From an uncultured Lysobacteraceae bacterium (lineage in GTDB: Bacteria; Pseudomonadota; Gammaproteobacteria; Xanthomonadales; Xanthomonadaceae), in contig CADECF010000006.1 of NCBI GenBank assembly GCA_902825775.1, positions 31,759 to 95,758 of the forward strand: a DNA stretch of 64,000 nt. Direction: 5' to 3'. Both the position numbers and the translations under genes were made by a program. Under the pieces are notes generated by a model. The model was not told where the DNA came from and searched no databases. It saw nothing but the letters and a program-made list of their open reading frames with translations. Of the stretch, positions 24,586-35,200 are shown one piece after another. Position 1 is the stretch's first letter, and the number at the start of each line of letters is the position of its first letter.

Positions 24586-25178
24586 CAACGCGATCAGACC
24601 GTTATAGCCGGAAAATCAACGAATTGAACATGTTGTCATGGCCAGCAATGGTCTTACTACTGATTCAAGTTCTTCCAGCGCCGCCCGCGTCTGCTGCAGA
24701 AAAAACAACAAATAAACCAGAACACGGGCCCGTGAATTATTCGAATGTCGACTGTATGGCAATAGGCGACTGGAACAGCAGAGAAGAATGCTTTTCTAAG
24801 TCCGATGATTACGAGAATTGCCCGGATATCGAACTACGTTGCTCCCCCTACAAAAAAATGTACGCGGCAAGAAAAGAACTCGAAACGCTGGAGACTCATA
24901 TCAACCTACTCGTGGATCAGTTGTATGGCGGCATTGAAATGTGGGATCGAGCATATCTCGTCGACCTGAAAGAAAGCTTCAAAGATGCGAATGAAGCATG
25001 GGCAGATTATCGAGACAAAGAATGCCTCTCTGAACAATTCATTGCAGGAACAACACGAGGAAATGAGATGGGGAATCTGATAGAGGCCTGTCGTCTCGAG
25101 ATGACAAATGAGCGTATCCAAAAATTGAAAAGATCTCTTCAAACTCTAGTGTCGATGGAGACGAGCCATGGCCAATGA
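24582..25178 (+). CDS. Exported LprI/DUF1311-like protein, candidate immunity to the downstream effector
   Basis: Protein of 198 aa with an N-terminal hydrophobic segment (SWPAMVLLLIQVLPAPPASA, about 19-38) that fits Sec export. The motif WADYRDKEC at 140-148 followed by C170 matches the W-x-x-Y-R-x-x-E-C signature of the LprI/DUF1311 domain, a family that includes periplasmic lysozyme inhibitors. Four more cysteines (58, 70, 80, 87) lie in the N-terminal part. GAGGG stands 9 bases before the ATG. It overlaps the effector gene by 11 bp, which is typical of immunity/toxin pairs. Neutralising the downstream lysozyme-like effector in the periplasm is the inferred role. GC is clearly lower than in virD4. 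Confidence 0.72.
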   Translation: MTTRSDRYSRKINELNMLSWPAMVLLLIQVLPAPPASAAEKTTNKPEHGPVNYSNVDCMAIGDWNSREECFSKSDDYENCPDIELRCSPYKKMYAARKELETLETHINLLVDQLYGGIEMWDRAYLVDLKESFKDANEAWADYRDKECLSEQFIAGTTRGNEMGNLIEACRLEMTNERIQKLKRSLQTLVSMETSHGQ

Positions 25179-26793
25179 GACAGATGAACATGCCTATAAC
25201 CCGCTGGACCGTCAAACCTTCGAGATGATCGCCTACAACGCAGTGGGCCGCGGCAGCGAAATTAATGCCTTCCCAATTTATCACCTGACCCATAGCACAG
25301 GCCGCTCGGGCTGGTCGGTTGGCTGCATGCAATGGGATTTTGGTCAGCCCGGCCGACAACACAAGGTCGCCGACTTGCTTTCAGGCTATCAAAGCTGGGC
25401 GCCCGAGAATAAACGATTCACGTCAGCTGAAAGCCTATCTCTATCAGCAAGGCTCCAGACTCCAGGTCGACATGGCAATGCGTTATCTACTGAGGAATTG
25501 CTACGACTCAATGAGTACTTACGGTCAGATCCGGGACGAGATTTCGTTAGCGGATTGGATCGCGAGCAGATCGTATACAAGTGGGAAAACGTAGGGCAAC
25601 CGTTGTCCCAGACTCTTTGGCTTCAGGAGTTAGGCCGCACAGATCCACGGCAAGCGGCAGAAATCGTGACGATGGCCAGCAAAAGGTTCAACCAAGGAGA
25701 AAAACGAGGACGTGAGCTTCTTAGAATCCTGGAAGCGAATGAAATGTCATCCGACGATGTTAGCTCTTGGATCGAGAACGTAAGCACCCTTGGAGCTTCC
25801 GATCCAGCAGCCATCATCTCGGGCCGGGATAGTGCTTTAACTGCCGTACGCCTCATTAGCGACCTTGAATTGGGCCATGGACGCTTGAGCGAGGCTTGGC
25901 ACCAGGAACTTCATGTAAACGGCAACATTGGCCTAACAAGGTCTTTCAACAGCAATCCTGACGTTCAATTGTTCGATGGAATGATGCGAAACCCGGCCGC
26001 GGGAGCGCGCATTGCTGCGCACATCAATGAAGGCACACCTGCCAGGCCGACTCTGATCTCTGGAAGTAACCAACATGCGCGACTGGAAATGTCGCGTATT
26101 GAACAAGATAGGCATGGGGTTATCACTATCCAAAGCCCAAATGGCGACCTATTTGAAATGACGCGGAATGGATGGAACAGGAATGGAGTTCCGATGCAAA
26201 TGGAATTCGGCGGCCGCCGAGAGGCTGACTGGCTCGATCTCATGGAGAACAATGGGATGCCGTTTGTTCCGAGACGCGGCCATTTTCGAAATGGAGATTC
26301 AGCAAATCCAGAGCACATTCCTCATGACCGAGCGCGCCCATCACACAGCTCTGAACACCATAGCAACGCGGCATCAGGGTCTACTGAAAGCCAAAGCTAC
26401 GCAGAGACTTCAAACCCAGAGAACGCATCTCGTCGAGTTGATCCGCGCGACCGCAACCATCCGGACCATGGCTTATACGAGGCATTACGCAAGCAATTGC
26501 CTCCGCAAACTTCCGACAACATGGCCGCCCACGTCATGCTCCAAGCCAAGATCGGCGGCGTGTGGAACGTGGACGAACTCGACAAAGTCATCGTCCGCGA
26601 CGACCGGGTCTTCGTGATGGGCACAACGCCGGGTTTCCGGGCGGACGTGTATCTGTCGCAAACGCCGCCGCCCATGCAGGAAACCACACAGCGGTTAGAG
26701 GATTTCGACAAACAAAGGATCCAGCAGCACGAGCAGTGGATGGCTCAGGAGCAACAGCAGTCGCAAGACCGCGGGATGCGGTATTCGCTATGA
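25168..26793 (+). CDS. Predicted X-T4SS effector: lysozyme-like N-terminus plus XVIPCD-like C-terminus
   Basis: Protein of 541 aa without a signal peptide. Residues about 25-200 look like a lysozyme-superfamily domain: Glu31 is followed by GRSGWSVGCMQWDFGQ (45-60), resembling the G-F-G-L-M-Q-x-D hairpin of goose-type lysozymes. Residues 250-370 may be a second domain. After a Ser/His/Asn-rich linker (about 380-422), residues 424-541 read DPRDRNHPDHGLYEALRK, VWNVDELDKVIVRDD, VFVMGTTPGFRADVYLSQ and a Gln-rich end. This is the layout of the Xanthomonas VirD4-interacting domain that carries effectors to VirD4. The ATG has GGAGACGA upstream. Base composition changes from AT-richer to genome-like near 26515, inside the XVIPCD. 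Catalytic activity and target are inferred. Confidence 0.78.
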   Translation: MANETDEHAYNPLDRQTFEMIAYNAVGRGSEINAFPIYHLTHSTGRSGWSVGCMQWDFGQPGRQHKVADLLSGYQSWAPENKRFTSAESLSLSARLQTPGRHGNALSTEELLRLNEYLRSDPGRDFVSGLDREQIVYKWENVGQPLSQTLWLQELGRTDPRQAAEIVTMASKRFNQGEKRGRELLRILEANEMSSDDVSSWIENVSTLGASDPAAIISGRDSALTAVRLISDLELGHGRLSEAWHQELHVNGNIGLTRSFNSNPDVQLFDGMMRNPAAGARIAAHINEGTPARPTLISGSNQHARLEMSRIEQDRHGVITIQSPNGDLFEMTRNGWNRNGVPMQMEFGGRREADWLDLMENNGMPFVPRRGHFRNGDSANPEHIPHDRARPSHSSEHHSNAASGSTESQSYAETSNPENASRRVDPRDRNHPDHGLYEALRKQLPPQTSDNMAAHVMLQAKIGGVWNVDELDKVIVRDDRVFVMGTTPGFRADVYLSQTPPPMQETTQRLEDFDKQRIQQHEQWMAQEQQQSQDRGMRYSL

Positions 26794-27440
26794 CGATCCT
26801 GGAGACTAAAAACGCCACGCCGGAATCTCCGGTTGCCGACGAAAACAATCCCCGCCGCAGACCGCGCCCTGCCGGGCAGCCCTTCTTCCACACGCCCGAG
26901 ATGTACGGCATCTACCGCGCCAAGACCACCGGCCGGCTCGATGCCAACGGCTGCAGCTGGACGTGGCGGGTGATGATCTCGCGCGAGAAGAAGTGGATCT
27001 GCAACAAGTCGTTCGCGGACGTCAAATTCGGTGGCGAACAAGCGGCGTTGGCGGCGGCGATAGCCTTTCGCGATGACATCCTGCGGCAGTCCGAGCCGAT
27101 GCTCAAAACCACGCGCAACCAGCAGCTGCGGCGCAACAACACCAGCGGCATGCCGGGCGTCTGCCGCAATTGCTACCGCGGCTACTCATTCTACATGGCG
27201 CAAACGATGCTTCCCAACGGCACGCGCCTGCGTAAAACCTTCGGCGTCGCCAAACACGGCGAAGAAAAGGCGCGCGAGCTGGCCATCGCCGAGCGCCAAC
27301 GGCAGCTGGCATTGGTGGAAGGTCATATCTGCCTGCATCCGGGCGTCATCGCCGCCGAATCGGCCCGTACCACCGCGGCGGACCCGCAACCGCTCGACGC
27401 TGCACCGAAAGCCGCGTTTGGCCTGCAGGCGGGCAAATAA
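26790..27440 (+). CDS. AP2-like double-repeat DNA-binding protein
   Basis: Protein of 216 aa. Two related segments, YGIYRAKTTGRLDANG...AALAAAIAFRDDIL (about 39-98) and NNTSGMPGVCRNCYRG...ARELAIAERQRQL (about 116-173), follow the AP2 pattern of a three-stranded sheet ending in a helix (typical bacterial form NTSG-x2-GV). The N-terminus is Pro/Arg-rich. The ATG overlaps the effector stop (ATGA), so it is the last gene of the cassette. Codon use is genome-like. AP2 proteins bind DNA and in bacteria often accompany homing endonucleases, but no nuclease motif is seen here. It may regulate the cassette or be a leftover of the exchange process. Confidence 0.65.
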   Translation: MTILETKNATPESPVADENNPRRRPRPAGQPFFHTPEMYGIYRAKTTGRLDANGCSWTWRVMISREKKWICNKSFADVKFGGEQAALAAAIAFRDDILRQSEPMLKTTRNQQLRRNNTSGMPGVCRNCYRGYSFYMAQTMLPNGTRLRKTFGVAKHGEEKARELAIAERQRQLALVEGHICLHPGVIAAESARTTAADPQPLDAAPKAAFGLQAGK

Positions 27441-27466
27441 AAAAGCCCCGCAATGCGGGGCTTTTT
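27440..27466. terminator. Bidirectional Rho-independent terminator
   Basis: AAAAAGCCCCGC and GCGGGGCTTTTT form a 12-bp stem with an AAT loop. It begins at the last base of the AP2-like gene's stop codon and lies 17 bp from the end of the convergent gap gene, so it can serve both transcripts. Confidence 0.92.
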
Positions 27467-27483
27467 CGGAGCTGCGCGCCGGA

Positions 27484-28527
<1,044 letters not shown>

Positions 28528-28564
28528 TTAGCGGCTTACCGCCCTCACCCCTAATCGGACCCCC

Positions 28565-29446
28565 ATGAAGCCGCTACGCCTGCTGTTTGTAACCGCTTTC
28601 CTGCTGGCGATGGCCCCGGCCGCGCTGGGCTGGAGCGCGCTCGGCCACCGCCTGATCGGCGAATTGGCGCAGCGTCACCTGACCCCCGCCGCCCGCGCCC
28701 AGATCGCCGAATTGCTGGCCGGCGAGCCCGATCCGACGCTGGCCGGCGTGGCCACCTGGGCCGATATGCTGCGCGACAACGACCCCGAACTGGGCAAGAA
28801 AAGCTCGCGCTGGCATTACGTGAATTTCCTGTCCAGCGACTGCGATTACCGGCCCGAGCGCGATTGCCCGAACGGCGACTGCGTGATCGCCCAGATCGAC
28901 GTCCAGCGCAAGATCCTCGCCGATCGCAGCCAACCGGTCGCGGCGCGCCGCGATGCGCTGAAATTCCTGGTGCATCTGGTCGGCGACGTGCACCAGCCGC
29001 TGCACGCCAGCAATCGCAAGGACAAAGGCGGCAACGATTACCAGATCAGCCTGCGCACGCCGCTCAAGCCAGAGGCGTATGCGCGCGACAAATACGTCGA
29101 TGGCGTGATGGGCACGAATCTGCATTCGGTGTGGGACTACTACATCCTGGGATCGACCGATCTGGGCGCGACCGAACTCGCCGCGCGCGGCGATCAGACC
29201 CAGGCCTATGCCGACCGGCTCGCCAAGCTGCCGTGGCCGACGCCGACCGCGAAGGAAACTACGGATCCGGCGGCCTGGGCCGAGGAATCCTGCCGATTGG
29301 TCGACTCGCACAAGCTGTATCCCGACGGGCACCGGCTGGACAATCGCTATCTGGACGCGCAACGTCCGTTGGCCGAACAGCGTGTCAGGCAGGCGGCCGT
29401 GCGGCTTGCCGACTTGCTCAACGCCACACTGGCCGACACGCATTGA
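28565..29446 (+). CDS. Exported S1/P1-type nuclease
   Basis: Zinc-dependent nuclease or phosphodiesterase of 293 aa. The signal peptide ends at ALG so that the mature chain starts with Trp (WSALGHRLIGELAQ), whose amino group is a zinc ligand in this family. Further ligands are suggested by TWADMLRD, WHYVNFL, HLVGDVHQPLHA and NLHSVWDYYIL. Three zinc ions are expected. Likely role is degradation of external nucleic acids for phosphate or nucleosides. It is followed after 22 bp by the MBL-fold gene and may share its transcript. Confidence 0.93.
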   Translation: MKPLRLLFVTAFLLAMAPAALGWSALGHRLIGELAQRHLTPAARAQIAELLAGEPDPTLAGVATWADMLRDNDPELGKKSSRWHYVNFLSSDCDYRPERDCPNGDCVIAQIDVQRKILADRSQPVAARRDALKFLVHLVGDVHQPLHASNRKDKGGNDYQISLRTPLKPEAYARDKYVDGVMGTNLHSVWDYYILGSTDLGATELAARGDQTQAYADRLAKLPWPTPTAKETTDPAAWAEESCRLVDSHKLYPDGHRLDNRYLDAQRPLAEQRVRQAAVRLADLLNATLADTH

Positions 29447-29468
29447 ACTGATCGAGGAGCATCGCGCC

Positions 29469-30332
29469 ATGCCGCCGATCGTGCATCCGCACCACCACGC
29501 CGGCACGGGCACCTGGAGTTATGTCGTCGCCGATCCGGATAGCCGCGAGGCGGCGCTGATCGATCCGGTGCTCGACTACGAAGCGGCTTCGGGCCGAACC
29601 TCCACCGCTTCGGCCGACAAGTTGCTGCAGGACGTGCGCGAACACGGCTACCATGTTCGCTGGCTGCTGGAAACGCATGCGCATGCCGATCATCTCTCCG
29701 CTGCACATTGGCTCAAGCAGGCATTTCCGGAGGCCGAGATCGCCATCGGCGAAGGCATCCGCACCGTGCAGGAAACGTTCCGGCCGATCTTCAATCTTGG
29801 CGAGCGTTTTCCGGCCGACGGGTCGCAGTTCGATCGTTTGTTCGCGGCCGACGAAATCTTCGCCATCGGGCAATTGCAAGCGCGGGTGATTCCGGTGCCG
29901 GGCCATACCAGCGACAGCAACGCCTATCTGATCGGCGATGCGCTGTTCACCGGCGACTCTTTGTTCATGCCCGATGCCGGCTCGGCGCGCTGCGATTTCC
30001 CCGGCGGCAGCGCGGCGACGCTGTACCGTTCCATCCAGCGCCTGTTCGAATTGCCGGACGATACCCGCGTCTTCGTCTGCCACGATTACGGCCCCGGCGG
30101 CCGCGAGGTGGCTTGCGAGACCACGATAGGCGAGCAGAAGCGCGCCAACATCCACCTCGGCAATGGCGCGAGCGAAGCCGATTTCGTGAAACTGCGCCAG
30201 GCGCGCGATGCTACGCTGCCGATGCCGGCGTTGATCATTCCGGCCGTGCAGACCAATATCCGCGCCGGCGCATTGCCGGCGGCCGAGGACAATGGCGTGC
30301 GTTATCTGAAAGTTCCACTGGACAAATTATGA
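29469..30332 (+). CDS. MBL-fold metallo-hydrolase (persulfide dioxygenase/ETHE1-like)
   Basis: Protein of 287 aa. The metal motif is THAHADH in LLETHAHADHLSAAHWL, with VPGHTSDSNAYLI and FTGDSLFMPDAGSARCDFPGG. The last segment is typical of the ETHE1/BigR-associated sulfur dioxygenase group. Members oxidise glutathione persulfide or act as glyoxalase II-like hydrolases. GAGGAG lies upstream of the ATG at 29469. Its stop overlaps the start of the molybdopterin-domain lipoprotein gene, giving coupling to the molybdate operon. Confidence 0.88.
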   Translation: MPPIVHPHHHAGTGTWSYVVADPDSREAALIDPVLDYEAASGRTSTASADKLLQDVREHGYHVRWLLETHAHADHLSAAHWLKQAFPEAEIAIGEGIRTVQETFRPIFNLGERFPADGSQFDRLFAADEIFAIGQLQARVIPVPGHTSDSNAYLIGDALFTGDSLFMPDAGSARCDFPGGSAATLYRSIQRLFELPDDTRVFVCHDYGPGGREVACETTIGEQKRANIHLGNGASEADFVKLRQARDATLPMPALIIPAVQTNIRAGALPAAEDNGVRYLKVPLDKL

Positions 30333-30868
30333 CCAACACGACATTGACGATGCGAGTCGCCGCGTTACTGCTCGCCGCAGGCTTGTCGGCCTGCGCCGCC
30401 GCCGGTCCGCCGCGCCAGGCCGCGGCGCCGTCGCACGCGGAGCACGCGGGACGCGCCTCCGAACCGATGTCGCCTTCGCCGTTCGTGGTGCCGCTGGACG
30501 AAGCCACGCTGGCCAAGCTGCCGCGCGAATCGGTCAAGGCTTCCGCGCACGGACAGGATCTGGATTGCGAAGGCGTGGCGCTCGCCGGCCTGCTGCGCGC
30601 CACCGGCGCGATGCCCGCCGACCCGCTGCGCGGACCTCAACTCGCGCGCTATCTGCTGGTGACCGCGCGCGACGATTATCGCGCGGTGTATTCGCTGGCC
30701 GAACTCGACCCGAGCCTGAGCGACCGCCGCGTGCTGCTGGTCGACCGTTGCAGCGGCAAGCCGCTGGATGCCGACGATGGCCCGTTGCGCCTGGTCGCAC
30801 CCAGCGATGCGCGGCCTGCGCGTTGGGTGCGGCAGGTCAAATCCCTCACCGTGGTGACTGCCCCATAA
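30329..30868 (+). CDS. Lipoprotein with molybdopterin oxidoreductase-like domain
   Basis: Protein of 179 aa. The lipobox is LSAC near residue 22. The region from about 55, with VKASAHGQDLDCEGVALAGL, DYRAVYSLAELDP, RRVLLVDRCSGKPLDADDGP and SDARPARWVRQVKSL, follows the end of the molybdopterin-binding oxidoreductase (SUOX-type) fold. Such single-domain proteins commonly lie beside modABC. Whether it binds molybdenum cofactor is not shown. ATGA overlap with the upstream gene; its TAA overlaps the modA ATG. Confidence 0.75.
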   Translation: MTNTTLTMRVAALLLAAGLSACAAAGPPRQAAAPSHAEHAGRASEPMSPSPFVVPLDEATLAKLPRESVKASAHGQDLDCEGVALAGLLRATGAMPADPLRGPQLARYLLVTARDDYRAVYSLAELDPSLSDRRVLLVDRCSGKPLDADDGPLRLVAPSDARPARWVRQVKSLTVVTAP

Positions 30869-31668
30869 TGCCTGTCATGAATTTCTCCGCGGCTAAACGC
30901 TGGCTGCACACGCTTTGCGTCGCCGCGACGCTGATATTCGCGACCGAGGCCACCGCTGCCGAATCGGAACCAACGCCGATCACCGTGTTCGCCGCCGCCA
31001 GCCTCAAGGAATCGCTGGACGAAGCTGCGGCCGCGTATCGGCGCAGCAGCGACCAAACGGTGCGCGTGTCGTACGCGGCCAGCTCGGCGCTCGCGCGGCA
31101 GATCGAACAGGGCGCACCCGCCGACGTGTTCGTATCCGCCGATCGCGATTGGATGGATTACGTGCAGCAGCGCGGTTTGATCGACACCGCCAGCCGCCGC
31201 GACCTGCTCGGCAACACGCTGGTATTGATCGCACCCAAGGCCAGCACGGCGAAACCCGTCGTGTTGAAACCCGGCGTCGATCTGCGTCCGTTGCTTGGCG
31301 ACGGGCGCATCGCGCTCGCCCTGACCGCCAGCGTGCCGGCCGGCAAGTACGGCAAAGCTGCGCTCGCCTCGCTAGGGGCCTGGGATTCGTTGCAAAACAA
31401 AGTAGCCGAGGGCGAGAACGTGCGCGCCGCGCTGATGCTGGTGGCGCGTGGCGAGACGCCGTTGGGCGTCGTCTACGGCAGCGATGCGCAGGCCGAGCCC
31501 GGCGTGCGTGTGCTGGGCACGTTCCCGGCCGATTCGCATCCGCCGATCGTGTATCCGGTCGCCCGCATCGCCGCCAGCAAGCATGTGCAGGCTGCGGCTT
31601 TCGTGCGTTGGCTGGCGACGCCCGAGGCGGCGGCTATTTTCCGCCGGCACGGCTTCACGGTGCTCTGA
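30868..31668 (+). CDS. modA: Molybdate ABC transporter substrate-binding protein
   Basis: Periplasmic molybdate-binding protein of 266 aa (a start at 30877 is possible). A signal peptide of about 32 residues ends near ATEATAAES. Family motifs are TVFAAASLKESLDEAAAAY, VSYAASSALARQIEQGAPAD and VFVSADRDWMDYVQQRG, which carry the oxyanion ligands. The ATG overlaps the preceding TAA. First of the three transporter genes. Confidence 0.95.
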   Translation: MPVMNFSAAKRWLHTLCVAATLIFATEATAAESEPTPITVFAAASLKESLDEAAAAYRRSSDQTVRVSYAASSALARQIEQGAPADVFVSADRDWMDYVQQRGLIDTASRRDLLGNTLVLIAPKASTAKPVVLKPGVDLRPLLGDGRIALALTASVPAGKYGKAALASLGAWDSLQNKVAEGENVRAALMLVARGETPLGVVYGSDAQAEPGVRVLGTFPADSHPPIVYPVARIAASKHVQAAAFVRWLATPEAAAIFRRHGFTVL

Positions 31669-31682
31669 GAACCGCCTAGCGC

Positions 31683-32375
31683 ATGTTCGATTTCACGCCG
31701 GCGGAACTGACCGCGATCGCGCTGAGCCTGAAAGTGGCCACGGCCGCGATGCTCGGCAGTCTGCCGTTCGGCATCGCGATGGGCTGGCTGCTGGCGCGCA
31801 AGCGATTTCCCGGCAAATTGCTGCTGGATGCGTTGCTGCATCTGCCGCTGGTGCTGCCGCCGGTGGTGACCGGTTACGTGCTGCTGATCCTGTTCGGCAC
31901 GCGCGGCGCGATCGGGCAATGGCTGTTGGAACACTTCGGCTTCACGTTCGCGTTCCGCTGGACCGGTGCGGCCTTGGCCAGCGCGATCATGGGTTTCCCG
32001 TTGATGGTGCGTGCGATCCGTTTGTCGATCGAAGCGGTCGACCGGCGATTGGAACAGGCCGCCGCCACGCTCGGTGCGAACCGCTGGCGCGTGTTTCTCG
32101 GCATCACTTTGCCGCTGGCCTGGCCCGGCATCGTCGCCGGCGCGGTGCTGGCTTTCGCAAAAGCGCTAGGCGAATTCGGCGCGACGATCACCTTCGTGTC
32201 CAACATCCCGGGCGAAACGCAGACGCTGTCGTCGGCGATCTACGGCTTGATGCAGGTGCCCGGCGGCGAATCGGGCATTTGGCGGCTGACCCTGGTCGCG
32301 ATCGCGATTTCGTTCGCCGCGGTGCTGGTATCGGAATGGCTGGTGCAGCGCCAACGGCGGGAGAATCGCGCATGA
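31683..32375 (+). CDS. modB: Molybdate ABC transporter permease
   Basis: Inner-membrane protein of 230 aa with about five membrane segments. The EAA loop, contact site for the ATPase, is EQAAATLGANRWRVFLGITL. LHLPLVLPPVVTGYVLL and AKALGEFGATITFVSNIPG are typical of ModB. It lies 14 bp after modA and overlaps modC by 4 bp. Confidence 0.95.
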   Translation: MFDFTPAELTAIALSLKVATAAMLGSLPFGIAMGWLLARKRFPGKLLLDALLHLPLVLPPVVTGYVLLILFGTRGAIGQWLLEHFGFTFAFRWTGAALASAIMGFPLMVRAIRLSIEAVDRRLEQAAATLGANRWRVFLGITLPLAWPGIVAGAVLAFAKALGEFGATITFVSNIPGETQTLSSAIYGLMQVPGGESGIWRLTLVAIAISFAAVLVSEWLVQRQRRENRA

Positions 32376-33010
32376 GCGCCGCCACGGCGATGTTCGATCT
32401 GGATTTCTCGATCCGGCAGGGCGCTTTCCGCCGCGATGTCCGTATCGTCGACGATGCGCGCGTGATCGCGCTGACCGGATATTCCGGTGCCGGCAAGACG
32501 TCGGTGCTCAATGCGATCGCAGGGCTGTCGACGCCCGATCGCGGGCGCATCGCCGTCGCAGGACGCTGTCTGTTCGACAGCGCGAGCGGCATCGATCTGC
32601 CCGCGCATCGCCGGCGCATCGGCTACGTATTCCAGGACGCGCGGTTATTCCCGCATCTCGACGTGCGCCGCAATCTGCTTTACGGGCTGCGCGGCGAACG
32701 CAAGGCGCAGCCGCGTTTCGCGCTGGATGCCATCGTGGAGCTGCTGGGTATCGACAGCCTGTTGCAGCGGCGCACGCATCGCCTGTCCGGCGGCGAGGCT
32801 CAGCGCATCGCCTTGGGACGCGCTTTGTTGTCGCAGCCGGAGATCCTGCTGCTCGACGAACCGCTGTCGATGCTGGATCAGGCCCGTCGCGAAGAATTGA
32901 TTCCCTATATGCAACGCGTCCGCGACGAAACCGCGCTGCCGATGGTCTACGTGAGCCACGTGCCCGACGAACTCCGGCGCCTTACCGAAGCTTTCCATAT
33001 CCTGGGCTGA
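32372..33010 (+). CDS. modC: Molybdate ABC transporter ATP-binding protein, short form
   Basis: ATPase of 212 aa. Walker A is GYSGAGKTS (36-44), the Q-loop is GYVFQDARLFPH, the signature is LSGGEAQR (138-145) and Walker B is ILLLDEP followed by LSMLDQARRE, with the switch His in YVSHVPDE. It ends straight after the ATPase domain; the C-terminal molybdate-binding Mop/TOBE domain of the 352-aa Escherichia coli ModC is missing. This suggests loss of direct feedback inhibition by molybdate. ATGA overlap with modB. Confidence 0.93.
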   Translation: MSAATAMFDLDFSIRQGAFRRDVRIVDDARVIALTGYSGAGKTSVLNAIAGLSTPDRGRIAVAGRCLFDSASGIDLPAHRRRIGYVFQDARLFPHLDVRRNLLYGLRGERKAQPRFALDAIVELLGIDSLLQRRTHRLSGGEAQRIALGRALLSQPEILLLDEPLSMLDQARREELIPYMQRVRDETALPMVYVSHVPDELRRLTEAFHILG

Positions 33011-33054
33011 ACGACGGGCTGCGGAAGGGCCGCGGTGGGGGTACGCTTAGGTCC

Positions 33055-35016
<1,962 letters not shown>

Positions 35017-35031
35017 GGTTTGCCTTGAGCT

Positions 35032-35185
35032 GTCGTTCCCGCGAAGACGGGAACCCAGTGACTTTGACGCTGCACCAGATCGCCACGAAGCTATCTGCTA
35101 TCCCGCGCGCCCTCACCCAGCCCTCTCCCGCAAGCGGGAGAGGCTAAGCCAAGTCGCTGGATTCCCGCCTTCGCGGGAATGACGG
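35032..35185. repeat. Inverted repeat pair, family G, enclosing a second palindrome
   Basis: The arms are GTCGTTCCCGCGAAGACGGG near 35032-35062 and its imperfect inverse at 35157-35185 (ATTCCCGCCTTCGCGGGAAT). In the centre, 35110-35144, CCCTCTCCCGCAAGCGGGAG is a separate palindrome of a kind widespread in xanthomonads. They fill the gap between the convergent acetyl-CoA hydrolase and tkt genes. Confidence 0.75.
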
Positions 35186-35200
35186 CATAAAAGAAACTGC

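Noticed and set aside
22201-27480. A complete conjugative or mobilisable element
   Set aside because: No relaxase, integrase, origin of transfer or virB gene is present; only the coupling protein and a predicted effector cassette.
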